Shown: piece by piece, positions 8,421 through 16,387 of the stretch
How the letters are laid out: every line of letters begins with the position of its first letter
Numbering within the stretch: position 1 is the stretch's first letter
Assembly: GCF_002220365.1 (NCBI RefSeq)
Contig: NZ_MTHB01000031.1
Span: 1 to 41,277, forward strand
Reading direction: 5' to 3'
From: Caballeronia sordidicola
Lineage (GTDB): Bacteria > Pseudomonadota > Gammaproteobacteria > Burkholderiales > Burkholderiaceae
Length of the DNA: 41,277 bases
The notes under the pieces: generated by a model
The model's database searches: none
Seen by the model: the letters and a program-made list of their open reading frames with translations, nothing else
What the model was told of the DNA's origin: nothing
Translations under genes and position numbers: made by a program

Positions 8421-10547
8421 TCACCCATCCAGACGCACGAGTGCGTCTACCGCCACTGCGCCGTCTTTCAGCACCAGCAGTGGATTGACATCGAGTTCCG
8501 CGAGCTTGTCGGCGTGCGCCTCCGCAAACCGTGCGATAGCCATAATGTTGCGCACGGCTGCATTGAGGTCAGCGCTACTGCTTCCCCTGTATCCGGTCAA
8601 AAGCGGGCCGACCTTGAGATTTAGGAGTGCCGAACGCACGTTGTCCTCCCGCACCGGAAGCAGCAGGGTCGTGGTGTCACCGATCAGTTCGACAAGCACC
8701 CCGCCGCTTCCCAAAACAAGCGCAAGCCCGAAATCCTCTTCGCGTTTCACACCGACGATTAACTCCAAAAGTGGCGCGGCAGCCATCTTTTCGACCAGAA
8801 TGCGTTCGACCTTCACATCCGGGGCATAGCAAGCGACACTTTGTATCATCCTCTCAACGGCCTCGGCAACGGCCTGCTGCGAGTACAGCCGGAGCGCAAC
8901 AGCACCGGCTTCCGTCTTGTGCGGAAGCTGTTCGCTCACGACCTTGGCACATACCGGGAAACCGAGTCGCTGCCCGGCTGCCGGCGCGTCTGTAGGCGCA
9001 ACGAGTTCCCCGACGGGCACTGTCAACCCGTACTCTGCCAGCATGCGTTTGCTGTCCCATTCGTCATAAAGGCGACTCGTGCCCGTGCTTCGACCCGCAC
9101 GCAATACATGCAAGTCAGACAGGGCATCCGCGTCAACGATTCGTTTGCGCTGCTGTCCGTACCACATAGCTGCGCCGATTGCCGCGACGCCCTCCGCGAG
9201 TCCCTGGAGCGGCGCGATACCCGCCTCGGCCATACGCGCCGCATGCTCCGGCGGCATAAGGTCGGGGAATACGGAGATGATCGCGCCCGTTATCCCGTGA
9301 CGGCGGACCGAATCGGCAAACGCGTCGGCAGCGATTTTGCACGAGGGACGCTCGCCGGTGCTTTCTTTCGGATAGTCCAGGATCATCGCCGCAGCGCCCG
9401 GCATGTCGCTCAGCAAGGCGTCGCAGCAGACTCGCATTGCCTCCGGGCTCCCCCACGGAGTCGTCGTGAAATCGAGCGGGTTGGCAATGTTCGCATAGGC
9501 CGGCAATAAGCGCTGCAGCGACGCGCGGCCTTGCGCATTAACAGGCGGCAATGCGATGCCATGCGCCTCGGCAAGATCGGCCACGAGGCCGGCGTCACCG
9601 CCGGACGTTGCGAGTGCGGCAAGTTTGCCGTTTTTCGGTATGCCGCCGATCGATAATAACTTTAATGTTTCAACCAACCCAACCGGATCTTTGACGCGAA
9701 TGATGCCGAGCCGTTTGAATAATGCCTCGTACAGCACGTCGGACCCCGCCAAAGAGCTCGTGTGACTAAGCGCAAGCTGCGCGCCTAGCTTCGATACGCC
9801 GCTCTTCAGGGCGACGATCGGCACGCCGCGTACGAGTGCACGTGTCGCGGCCGCGCTGAAGGCGTGAACATCCGTCAAGCCTTCGATATGCACGCCGATC
9901 GCGCGCACTTTGGGATTGTCGAGGAAAGCGTCGATCAGTCGTGCAACGCTCACGGTTGCTTGATTGCCCACGCTTACCAGATACGCAAACGGAACAGTGC
10001 GCGTGATCATCGACAGGTTGTACGCCAGGTTGCCGCTTTGTGTAATGACAGCCACGCCTTCATCGACGCGCGCAGCGCCGTGTGCGACCGGCCACAATGC
10101 GCTACCGTTCAATCCGTTGAGGAAACCATAGCAATTCGGCCCGAGGATGGCCATGCTGCCCGCCGCATCAAGCAGCATGGCCTGCAGCGCAGCACCTTGT
10201 GAACCGACCTCCGAAAATCCAGATGCATACACGACGGCCCCGCGAGCTCCCCGTTCGGCAAGATCCCGCACGACGCCGATAGCCTGCGCAGCGGGTACGG
10301 CGATGAACACGGCATCGGGTGCGTAGGGCAGGTCCGCGATGCTGGAACGGCAGCGGATGCCGTCGATTTCCGCGTGTGTCGGGTTAACCAGCCAGACATC
10401 GCCGCTAAACCCGAAGTCGCGACACCGTTGCACTGCGCCAGCAATGGTGCGGCCTCCAACGAACGCAATGCTGGTTGGATTGAGGAGGCGCCGCAGGTTC
10501 GCTGCCCGCAGATCATCACCGCCTAAGGCGTCGTCGGTGTGTACCAT
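8421..10547 (-). CDS. ADP-forming acyl-CoA synthetase (acid-CoA ligase)
   Basis: A single chain of 708 residues joining the alpha and beta parts of NDP-forming acyl-CoA synthetases. An N-terminal CoA-binding Rossmann domain (about 18-140, LNPTSIAFVGG to GPNCYGF) is followed by succinyl-CoA-ligase-like domains with the phosphorylated His262 in SHTSSLAGSD, and a C-terminal ATP-grasp domain (about 490-700, ending ELDVNPLLVL). The family makes acyl-CoA from acid, ATP and CoA, giving ADP and Pi, and includes enzymes for acetate, aromatic acids and gamma-butyrobetaine-type acids. It follows the acyl-CoA dehydrogenase on the same strand after a 93-bp gap holding a strong stem-loop. GAAGAGAC precedes the ATG at 10547. 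Confidence 0.88.
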   Translation of the reverse strand: MVHTDDALGGDDLRAANLRRLLNPTSIAFVGGRTIAGAVQRCRDFGFSGDVWLVNPTHAEIDGIRCRSSIADLPYAPDAVFIAVPAAQAIGVVRDLAERGARGAVVYASGFSEVGSQGAALQAMLLDAAGSMAILGPNCYGFLNGLNGSALWPVAHGAARVDEGVAVITQSGNLAYNLSMITRTVPFAYLVSVGNQATVSVARLIDAFLDNPKVRAIGVHIEGLTDVHAFSAAATRALVRGVPIVALKSGVSKLGAQLALSHTSSLAGSDVLYEALFKRLGIIRVKDPVGLVETLKLLSIGGIPKNGKLAALATSGGDAGLVADLAEAHGIALPPVNAQGRASLQRLLPAYANIANPLDFTTTPWGSPEAMRVCCDALLSDMPGAAAMILDYPKESTGERPSCKIAADAFADSVRRHGITGAIISVFPDLMPPEHAARMAEAGIAPLQGLAEGVAAIGAAMWYGQQRKRIVDADALSDLHVLRAGRSTGTSRLYDEWDSKRMLAEYGLTVPVGELVAPTDAPAAGQRLGFPVCAKVVSEQLPHKTEAGAVALRLYSQQAVAEAVERMIQSVACYAPDVKVERILVEKMAAAPLLELIVGVKREEDFGLALVLGSGGVLVELIGDTTTLLLPVREDNVRSALLNLKVGPLLTGYRGSSSADLNAAVRNIMAIARFAEAHADKLAELDVNPLLVLKDGAVAVDALVRLDG

Positions 10548-10573
10548 GTTTGTCTCTTCAATTATCGAGTGCT

Positions 10574-10599
10574 TAGGGCGCGCCGGCTAACGCGCCCTA
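10574..10599 (-). repeat. Intercistronic stem-loop between acyl-CoA dehydrogenase and CoA ligase
   Basis: TAGGGCGCG (10574-10582) and CGCGCCCTA (10591-10599) form a perfect 9-bp stem with an 8-nt loop. No U-run follows on the minus-strand transcript, so a full intrinsic terminator is unlikely. An mRNA-processing or stability element, or partial attenuation that lowers the downstream ligase, is more likely. Confidence 0.6.
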
Positions 10600-10640
10600 T
10601 GCTGGTTAATCGATTGTGCCCGCGAGCGCGGCTGATTGCG

Positions 10641-11798
10641 CTAGCTGTACTGGCGAAGGATTTCTTTAGAAAGGATATGTCGTTGGATTTCCGAGGTTCC
10701 TTCCCAAATGCGTTCGATGCGCGCGTCACGCCAGAAACGCTCAATCGGCAGGTCGTCCATCAGCCCCATGCCGCCGTATATTTGCACCGCATGGTCGGTG
10801 ACGCGGCCGAGGGTTTCCGTCGCAAGCAGCTTGGCAAGCGCCGCATCGCCGTCTGTCATTGAGCCCTTGTCGAGTTTATCGGCGGTGTACAGCGTTACCA
10901 GTTCTGCCGCGCGAATTTCGGTCGCCATGTCGGCAAGCTTGAATGACGTGCCCTGAAATTCACCGATGCGCTTGCCGAACTGTTGACGCGTAGCCGCCCA
11001 TTCAGACGCCATTTCAAATGCGCGTTGTGCACGGCCGACGTTGTTTGCGGCAACCATGACGCGACCCGCAGTAAGCCATTCGCTCGCCAATTCAAAACCG
11101 CGATGTTCTTCGCCGAGTATCTGCGCCGCGCTCACGCGGCAATCGGTGAAGAATATCTCCGATTGATGATAGCCGCGCAGGCTCGTACAATGCGAACCGC
11201 GGTGTATGGACATGCCAGGCGTGCCCTTGTCGACCAAAAAGCAGGTTACCTGGCTGCGCTTGCGCCCACGAATTTCCTCCTCGCCGCTGACGGCGAAGAG
11301 AATGACATAGTCCGCAGTATCGGCGTGGCTGATGAAATGCTTGCTGCCGTTGATCACGTAGTCGCCGCTATCGCGGACCGCACGTGTCCGGATACCCATC
11401 GCATCGGAACCTGCGCCTGGTTCAGTGAGCGCAAAGCAATCGACAAGATCACCGCGCACGGTCGGTTTTAGATAACGCTCGATCTGATCGCCTTTGCATG
11501 CCATCAGTATTTTGCTCGGCCGAGCGACGAACACGTGCAGTGCCCAGCTTGTGCGGCCCAGTTCGCGCTCGACCAGTGCCTGCGTCAGATAATCGAGCCC
11601 CGCGCCACCGACGCTATCTGGCATGTTGAATGCGTAGAAACCCAGCTCGACGGCTTTTTTGCGAATTGAGGCGGCAAGTTCCGATGGGACTTCGTCTGCT
11701 CGGTCTACTGTAAACTCGTGAGGCTGCAATTCCTTTTCTACGAAACTGCGTAGCGAGGACACCAGCATTTCCTGCTCGTTGGTCAGCGAAAAGTTCAT
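10641..11798 (-). CDS. Acyl-CoA dehydrogenase (FAD)
   Basis: A 385-residue protein of normal length. It has the N-terminal helical domain, the middle beta domain (CFALTEPGAGSDAMGIRTRA, then INGSKHFISHADTADY), and the C-terminal domain with FAD-contact QIYGGMGLMDDLPIERFWRDARI and the catalytic base Glu366 in IWEGTSEIQ. It makes the 2,3-double bond in a short acyl-CoA and passes electrons to ETF. Dedicated etfB/etfA genes are present at 27.6-29.3 kb. It starts 2 bp after the hydratase stop, with its GGGAGAT ribosome-binding site inside the hydratase end, so the two are translationally linked. The substrate pocket cannot be read; a gamma-butyrobetainyl-CoA-type substrate is inference. Confidence 0.9.
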   Translation of the reverse strand: MNFSLTNEQEMLVSSLRSFVEKELQPHEFTVDRADEVPSELAASIRKKAVELGFYAFNMPDSVGGAGLDYLTQALVERELGRTSWALHVFVARPSKILMACKGDQIERYLKPTVRGDLVDCFALTEPGAGSDAMGIRTRAVRDSGDYVINGSKHFISHADTADYVILFAVSGEEEIRGRKRSQVTCFLVDKGTPGMSIHRGSHCTSLRGYHQSEIFFTDCRVSAAQILGEEHRGFELASEWLTAGRVMVAANNVGRAQRAFEMASEWAATRQQFGKRIGEFQGTSFKLADMATEIRAAELVTLYTADKLDKGSMTDGDAALAKLLATETLGRVTDHAVQIYGGMGLMDDLPIERFWRDARIERIWEGTSEIQRHILSKEILRQYS

Positions 11799-11800
11799 GA

Positions 11801-12589
11801 TTATCTCCCGACCAATTGTGGCGCGCGTCCTTGTACGGACGCGCGCAGCGCTTCCTGACCATCTTCGCTAAGTCCGCAGGCTACACCCGCTGCAAGTTCA
11901 TAGTGTAGTTGCTCCGCCAAACTGCGAGAGAACGAAGACGCGAGAAGTGCCTTCGTATGACCGAACGCAACACTTGGGCCGCTCGCCAACCGGTCCGCAA
12001 ACTGGGCGACGTGCTGCTCGAACCGCTCGTCGTCGACCACTTCGGAAAGGAGGCCAGCCGCGTGGGCAGCCTGCGCAGCCCAGCGTTCGTTCAGAAAAAT
12101 GAAGCGTTTGACGACATCTGGCCTTGCAATGCGAGGAAGAAACCACGTGCCACCCATGTCAGGGCTATAGCCCATGCCGGTATAACCGCATCGCAGCGAC
12201 GCTGAAGCGCTGGCAATCCGGAAGTCGCACGCGAACCCGATGTCAGTGCCGGCACCAACCGCCGAGCCGTTAAGCGCTGCCACAGTGGGACGAGGGAAGG
12301 CCGCCAGTTCCCGCACGAACGCATGAGCCTTGTCGGTCCACCCGTAGATTTCCAGCTCGCCCTCCGCCTCGGCCTGCGCCCATTCCTCGATGTCCGCACC
12401 TGCGCAGAATGCCGTGCCGCTGCCTGTAATCACTAAACACCGGACCGATGGGTCATTTGCATACTCGATGAGTAACTCCCTTAGATAGTCTAAATGGGGC
12501 CGAGCAAGCGAGTTACGTTTGGCCGGCCGTTCGAAACGGATCGTTCGGACGCCTTCGCGTTGTTCCGTGCGGATGTCTTCGATTGTCAT
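11801..12589 (-). CDS. Enoyl-CoA hydratase/isomerase (crotonase) with PaaG-like active site
   Basis: A crotonase of 262 residues from the ATG at 12589. The frame is open to 12757, but residues before this ATG do not look like the family and overlap the promoter. Oxyanion-hole segments are present (FCAGADIEEW, about 61-70; GSAVGAGTD, about 108-116). Aligned by eye to rat mitochondrial enoyl-CoA hydratase, both catalytic glutamates are missing (Tyr136 and Arg162 stand there), while Asp144 in MGYSPDMGGTWFLPR matches the catalytic Asp of PaaG-type isomerases. It may therefore be an isomerase or an atypical hydratase. It is the first gene of the transcript leading to acyl-CoA dehydrogenase and CoA ligase. 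Confidence 0.85.
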   Translation of the reverse strand: MTIEDIRTEQREGVRTIRFERPAKRNSLARPHLDYLRELLIEYANDPSVRCLVITGSGTAFCAGADIEEWAQAEAEGELEIYGWTDKAHAFVRELAAFPRPTVAALNGSAVGAGTDIGFACDFRIASASASLRCGYTGMGYSPDMGGTWFLPRIARPDVVKRFIFLNERWAAQAAHAAGLLSEVVDDERFEQHVAQFADRLASGPSVAFGHTKALLASSFSRSLAEQLHYELAAGVACGLSEDGQEALRASVQGRAPQLVGR

Positions 12590-12668
12590 GTTGATCGCTC
12601 GCCTCACTGTTAGTTTTACCAGGTCGCCCTGCAAGGGTCGCCGCCACTTGCGGCCCGCATTTGGATAT

Positions 12669-12697
12669 AGTATAAATCTAATTAAATGAACGTTCAA
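12669..12697 (-). promoter_or_regulatory. Sigma-70 promoter with overlapping palindromic operator (hydratase operon)
   Basis: On the minus strand -35 TTGAAC (12692-12697), a 17-bp spacer and -10 TATACT (12669-12674) lie about 80 bp before the hydratase start. The perfect palindrome TGAACGTTCA (12687-12696) covers the -35 box, the usual place for a TetR-type repressor. The same core with flank (GAACGTTCAACCC on the plus strand) recurs at 26569-26581. Confidence 0.72.
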
Positions 12698-13017
12698 CCC
12701 AAAACGCAAAATGGCAAAAAGCCAAGCAATCCTTCTGGCGCTCCCGTTGGGCGGCATCCTTCCCTGAATTTGTGAAGCGAGACAAAAACGCTGTTTAGGG
12801 AGATAAGAGATGACGATTCCTGCAAAAAGGAGTGTTGCAACAAGGTGCGCAAGCAGCTACCGAATGAGGTGTACACGTTGCTGGAGCGACGTGGGCCGAT
12901 GGCGGCTCCTTCGTGTCGAACGCAGCCTACGACTTTGTTTGAGCGATCATGGCACGGTCCCGCCCAGACGGCTTCGGAGCGGTCTGGATTAATTTCTAGG
13001 AACTGTAGGTAGGCGTC
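12698..13017. other. Divergent intergenic region before the MarC-type gene
   Basis: About 320 bp without a gene. It should hold the promoter of the plus-strand MarC-type gene, but no convincing -35/-10 pair or hairpin was recognised. Confidence 0.5.
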
Positions 13018-13656
13018 ATGACCATGAGTTTCAGCGACGTGTTGATCTTTCTGACGACATTGCTCGCGCTCTTCTGCCCGCCCGTCGCGATGCCGATGTA
13101 TGCAGCCATGACCGGACATTTTCCGGTCACCACGCAGCGGCAGATCGCTCTACGCATGTTTATTTGGATCGCAGCGCTGATGGTCGGTGCGGTTTGGGCT
13201 GGACAAATCGTACTGCGCATGCTCGGACTAACGCTCGGCGCACTCACATTGACGGGTGGCCTACTGCTATCTCTGTGGTCCATTCCGATGATGCGCGGCA
13301 CGAATAGTGACGAACGGGTCGCTGGAACTGTCGAGCTCGAATATGCGCGGTGGCGCAGCTTCATTGCCGTACCGCTAATCTTTCCGCTATCGATCGGAAG
13401 CGCGGTGATTTCATTCGTGATTGCTACTGCGGCTCACTTTCAAACAAAGGCTGATCTCTGCGTGATCAGTCTATTATGCGTGTTGCACGCCAGCATGATT
13501 AGTATAACGTATGTGTTTTCAGGTTTGTGTTGTAAACGACTGGGTGACGTTGCTATGCCGCTTGTCGAGCGGCTATCCGGTATCGTGCTAACTGCCATTG
13601 CATTTCAGATGCTGGCGCGGGGGATACGGGATTTGTTGCCCGGACTCGCTCAGTGA
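13018..13656 (+). CDS. MarC-family inner-membrane protein
   Basis: A 212-residue protein with about six hydrophobic segments (roughly residues 6-24, 44-63, 68-90, 117-140, 148-170, 185-203). CPPVAMPMYAAMTGHF near the start and AVPLIFPLSIGSAVISFVI in the middle follow the MarC/UPF0056 pattern (conserved Pro-rich NP.G..P and PL..GPG.I regions). The molecular function of the family is unknown; an inner-membrane transporter has been proposed. An AGG run precedes the ATG at 13018, and ATG 13024 is an alternative start. It sits between the hydratase operon (divergent) and the phasin-like gene (convergent), so a link to substrate or product handling is possible but unproven. Confidence 0.75.
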   Translation: MTMSFSDVLIFLTTLLALFCPPVAMPMYAAMTGHFPVTTQRQIALRMFIWIAALMVGAVWAGQIVLRMLGLTLGALTLTGGLLLSLWSIPMMRGTNSDERVAGTVELEYARWRSFIAVPLIFPLSIGSAVISFVIATAAHFQTKADLCVISLLCVLHASMISITYVFSGLCCKRLGDVAMPLVERLSGIVLTAIAFQMLARGIRDLLPGLAQ

Positions 13657-13733
13657 TACCTAGACATGGAGTGGCAATGCCGTCGGAAGATTTAATTAGA
13701 TCGAATTTCCGAGTCGCGGACGACATTTGCGCC

Positions 13734-14156
13734 TCAGTCTTCTGTGCCGTGAACTGCGTGGCGAGAGAGACTAGACGCAGCTTCGAAGACGGCACTAGCG
13801 CCCGAGAAGACCTTCTTACTGCCCTTTATGAAAGCCCTCGCGAACGCCGGTGCGGTGAGCAAGAACTGGCGCGCGAACTCCTCGGCGAACGAGGCTATAT
13901 GTTGTGCAATAGCGGAGCGTGCCATGGAGGCGATACAAGCGTGGAACGTTGTGAAGAGATCCATCAACTCCTCGCGGTGCACCAACTTGCGAAACCGAGC
14001 TTCGCGCTGCGGGAGCCGACCTTGAACGAGGAAGTAATGCTTGCCCAGCTCGATTTGAACCAGCGTGAGGATTACTTTGATAGTCGCCAGAAAAGAAAAG
14101 TCGTTGCTAGCTCGAACCTCTTGCAGGGCAGGGTGCATCTCTTTGGGCGAGTCCAC
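13734..14156 (-). CDS. Possible phasin-family protein
   Basis: A 140-residue, mostly helical protein from a GTG at 14156 (an ATG at 14138 is the alternative). Codons favour G/C in third position, which supports real coding. The pattern IELGKHYFL, LVHREELMDLFTTFHACIASMARSAIAQHIASFAEEFARQF and GASAVFEAASSLSRHAV resembles PHB-granule phasins (a long amphipathic helix, then an Ala/Ser-rich end like AxxAFDAAxKAAK). Phasins coat polyhydroxyalkanoate granules; a BktB-like thiolase lies elsewhere in the window. It follows the BetI-like regulator on the same strand after 78 bp. The assignment is by eye and may be wrong. Confidence 0.45.
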   Translation of the reverse strand: MDSPKEMHPALQEVRASNDFSFLATIKVILTLVQIELGKHYFLVQGRLPQREARFRKLVHREELMDLFTTFHACIASMARSAIAQHIASFAEEFARQFLLTAPAFARAFIKGSKKVFSGASAVFEAASSLSRHAVHGTED

Positions 14157-14234
14157 GAAAAGATGGAGGCTTTCGCAGGCACTTCCCGAGACAGCAGCGC
14201 AGCGCGCGTGACGCCTGGTCCTATTGTCTGGGCC

Positions 14235-14891
14235 TCAACCTCGTTTCCTGCCCGATTTCGTCCGCGGTATGAAGCTGTCGACAATGAGGAGACAACTTCG
14301 CAATGCATCTTTTGCCGAGAAAGAAGTCGGATCCCGCGCGAGTTCCAGCCAGAAGCCGTCGATGACGGCCGTGAGCGTCAGCGCCCCGAGCTCGCTGTCC
14401 ACATGAACATCGCGAATTTCCCCAACTTGATCGAAGAGCTTTTTCAGCGCCAAGCGGTAGCTGCTGTACAGCTCCTTGTGTGCTTTGTGGATCACAGGAT
14501 CGCTATGTGCGACACTCCAGAAACCAAGCCAGACTTTGACGTTCTTCGGTGCAAACACCGGTGGAGCAAAACATACCTTGATAATCGCATTGAGTTTTTC
14601 CTCCGGCCCTGTCGCATTCGCTGCGGCTTGCCGGGAAACTTCCAGCAAGTCTGCGGCCAGCCGCTCGTAGGTTCGCGACATCAGTTCGTCTTTCGACTGA
14701 AAGTGATGGTTGATCAGGCCGCGAGATACCTCGGCTTCGGCACAGATCCGGTCAATCGTAGTTTCGGAAAAGCTGTAACGAGCAATGCATCGCATGGTCG
14801 CGTCGATGATAGATCGTTGGCGCACGGCCGGCAGTTCTCGAACACCCCGTCCGTGTGCCGAGGCCAATTCCTTCTTGGGGGTTTTTCTCAT
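14235..14891 (-). CDS. BetI-like TetR-family regulator
   Basis: A 218-residue protein from the ATG at 14891, chosen because AAAGG lies 7 bp upstream; an in-frame ATG at 14939 lacks this. The helix-turn-helix is TTIDRICAEAEVSRGLINHHFQSKDEL. The C-terminal half contains VKVWLGFWSVAHSDP and LTAVIDGFWLELA, at the positions of KAWLAFW and ALIDGLWL in BetI, the choline-responsive repressor of glycine betaine synthesis. This places it in the BetI-type C-terminal subfamily, which also includes regulators of other amines and pyrimidines. Its location between the beta-oxidation operon and the importer makes it a good candidate for the pathway's repressor. Confidence 0.85.
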   Translation of the reverse strand: MRKTPKKELASAHGRGVRELPAVRQRSIIDATMRCIARYSFSETTIDRICAEAEVSRGLINHHFQSKDELMSRTYERLAADLLEVSRQAAANATGPEEKLNAIIKVCFAPPVFAPKNVKVWLGFWSVAHSDPVIHKAHKELYSSYRLALKKLFDQVGEIRDVHVDSELGALTLTAVIDGFWLELARDPTSFSAKDALRSCLLIVDSFIPRTKSGRKRG

Positions 14892-14942
14892 TTTATAACC
14901 TTTCGGAGTCGTTACGCGGCCGATTATATGCGAGTGCAAAAG

Positions 14943-14954
14943 GATTGTTCAATC
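14943..14954. promoter_or_regulatory. Possible autoregulatory operator of the BetI-like gene
   Basis: GATTG-TT-CAATC is a perfect 5-bp inverted repeat with a 2-bp centre, about 52 bp upstream of the regulator start. It contains the GTTCA half-site also found in the TGAACGTTCA palindromes of the window. Short repeats like this can occur by chance. Confidence 0.35.
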
Positions 14955-15207
14955 AATTGTCTGACGGCTTCCTTGCGGTACCCTAAGTGTACTTTGGAAG
15001 CCATCAGCGGAGCAGCATAGGGCGCAATTAAGATGCCTCCGTTGCCGCAGCTACATAGGCGAAATTTACACGAAGAAGTATTTTGAAAATTGTTGAACCC
15101 CTGTTCAGTAAGTCATATACTTCGAGCATACACAGGTTGGTTGACCATTCAATAAGGCGCGGCAACTCTTGCTACGAAAGTAAGTGTGGACGTCGCTAGG
15201 AGACACC
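14955..15207. other. Intergenic region between the BetI-like gene and the decayed ABC ATPase
   Basis: About 250 bp without a gene. Divergent promoters are expected here, but none was recognised with confidence. Confidence 0.4.
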
Positions 15208-16080
15208 ATGTTGGCCTCATTAGATGACGTCGAGACGGCTGCCGCAGAACGGGTATATGTAGACGATCTAAGCAATAGCTTTGGCCAGTTCGGAGGGGCT
15301 ATCGATGAATTTCCGCAATGGCCAAGTCGTTTCGCGCGTCGGCCCGACGGGCCCGGCATGGGTGCGCTGCTTCGTCTGAAGAGTCTGGGAGCTTGGCCGT
15401 CGGGCGGCACGATGTTCGTTGGTGGTACACAGATACCGCTGAGTGTCGGTCGGATAGGCCGTGCGCTCGTACGCGACCTGCGTCGAGTTAATCGCGTCTG
15501 TACCTGTCTCGGGATAGTCTTTAAAGGCTTTGAGCTCTTCGCGCGTCGCTTGCTGCTAGAGCGCGTGGTTCTTGCCGAGACATGTGGTATCTATTCTGCG
15601 TTCCAACCCAGTGGAGAGCAGCCGCGTATCGCCATTGCGCGTCGAAGGCGTTCGAAGGTGATGCTGCTGGATGAAGCAATCTCGGACATTGATGCCGAAC
15701 GCAAATTGCGGAAGGTCGATCGCGCATTCTCCCGAGAAGGTCAAAGGAGTTTCGTGATAGCAGGTGTAACGGAGTTCGCACTGGGTGTTTCCAGCGGACA
15801 ATGTTTCTATATCAAAGTCGGCCGTGGGAGGGCGGACGCCGGACAGGTTGCCCCGCGCGCCACGAAATTTTCTTCACCGACACCTTGCGGTGGCGCAAAA
15901 GCGGTTTGCAGGAACTTCGCTTCAAGGCTCCAAACTTTGCGCCTGACCGTCAACCTTTTTCAAGTATCGAAGCCATCTTCAGAGACAAGGAAAGAACTTG
16001 AAAAGGATACGTCCCGTTCTGGCATTTCTGACGAGCCGGATACGTTCGCAAGAGCGCGACTTTATGGCTCAAAACATTGA
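15208..16080 (+). pseudogene. Decayed amino-acid-type ABC transporter ATPase
   Basis: From the ATG at 15208 (AGGAGA ribosome-binding site intact) the frame stays open for 290 codons, yet the protein is a ruined GlnQ/HisP-like ATPase. SNSFG at the start, SGGTMFVGGTQIPLS, GRALVRDLRRVN, LGIVFKGFELFA (Q-loop region), PSGEQPRIAIARRRR (signature) and VMLLDEAISDIDAE (Walker B) are all at the expected places. The Walker A loop GPSGSGKST is replaced by GPGMGALLR, the signature LSGGQ is lost and the Walker B Pro is Ala. Family similarity ends near 15860, and a second frame carries leftover C-terminus. ATP hydrolysis is very unlikely. Confidence 0.7.
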
Positions 16081-16387
16081 AGATGATCGCAATGCTGATG
16101 CTGGAATAGGAGCGTCAATACGATGGTCCCCGTAGCTCGGAATCATCTTTTCTTGAGGACTGAGGACAGTGCGGCACCTTGACCTTGACAAATATTCGAG
16201 GGTCGATTTGCGGTGAAACCAATTCGATTGACCGACTTTCGACCTCGACCGATTCAAATTGACGTCTTAATTCAATTCTAACTGTTGCAAGACTTCTCCT
16301 CACGGAGCATGCGCCGCACACCATTTTGACCTGGGCTCGCACTGATATTGAGCAGTCGTGGCGGGCGTCTTAAACTAAGGAAACGAC
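16081..16387. other. Leader of the Pot-type importer operon
   Basis: About 300 bp without a gene; the operon promoter must lie here. The stretch 16220-16290 is rich in repeats of TCGACC/GATTGACC type, and a TTGACG (16259-16264) is a possible -35 without a good -10 at the right distance. The palindrome GAACGTTC occurs across the potF start codon (16390-16397). Confidence 0.45.

Noticed and set aside
12590..12757. Longer enoyl-CoA hydratase starting at 12757
   Set aside because: The extension would run through the -10/-35 promoter and operator and has no crotonase similarity.
13653..15020. A 455-codon plus-strand open frame
   Set aside because: It lies opposite the BetI-like regulator and the phasin-like gene, both of which show family motifs or coding-like codons; the plus-strand product has no recognisable motif.
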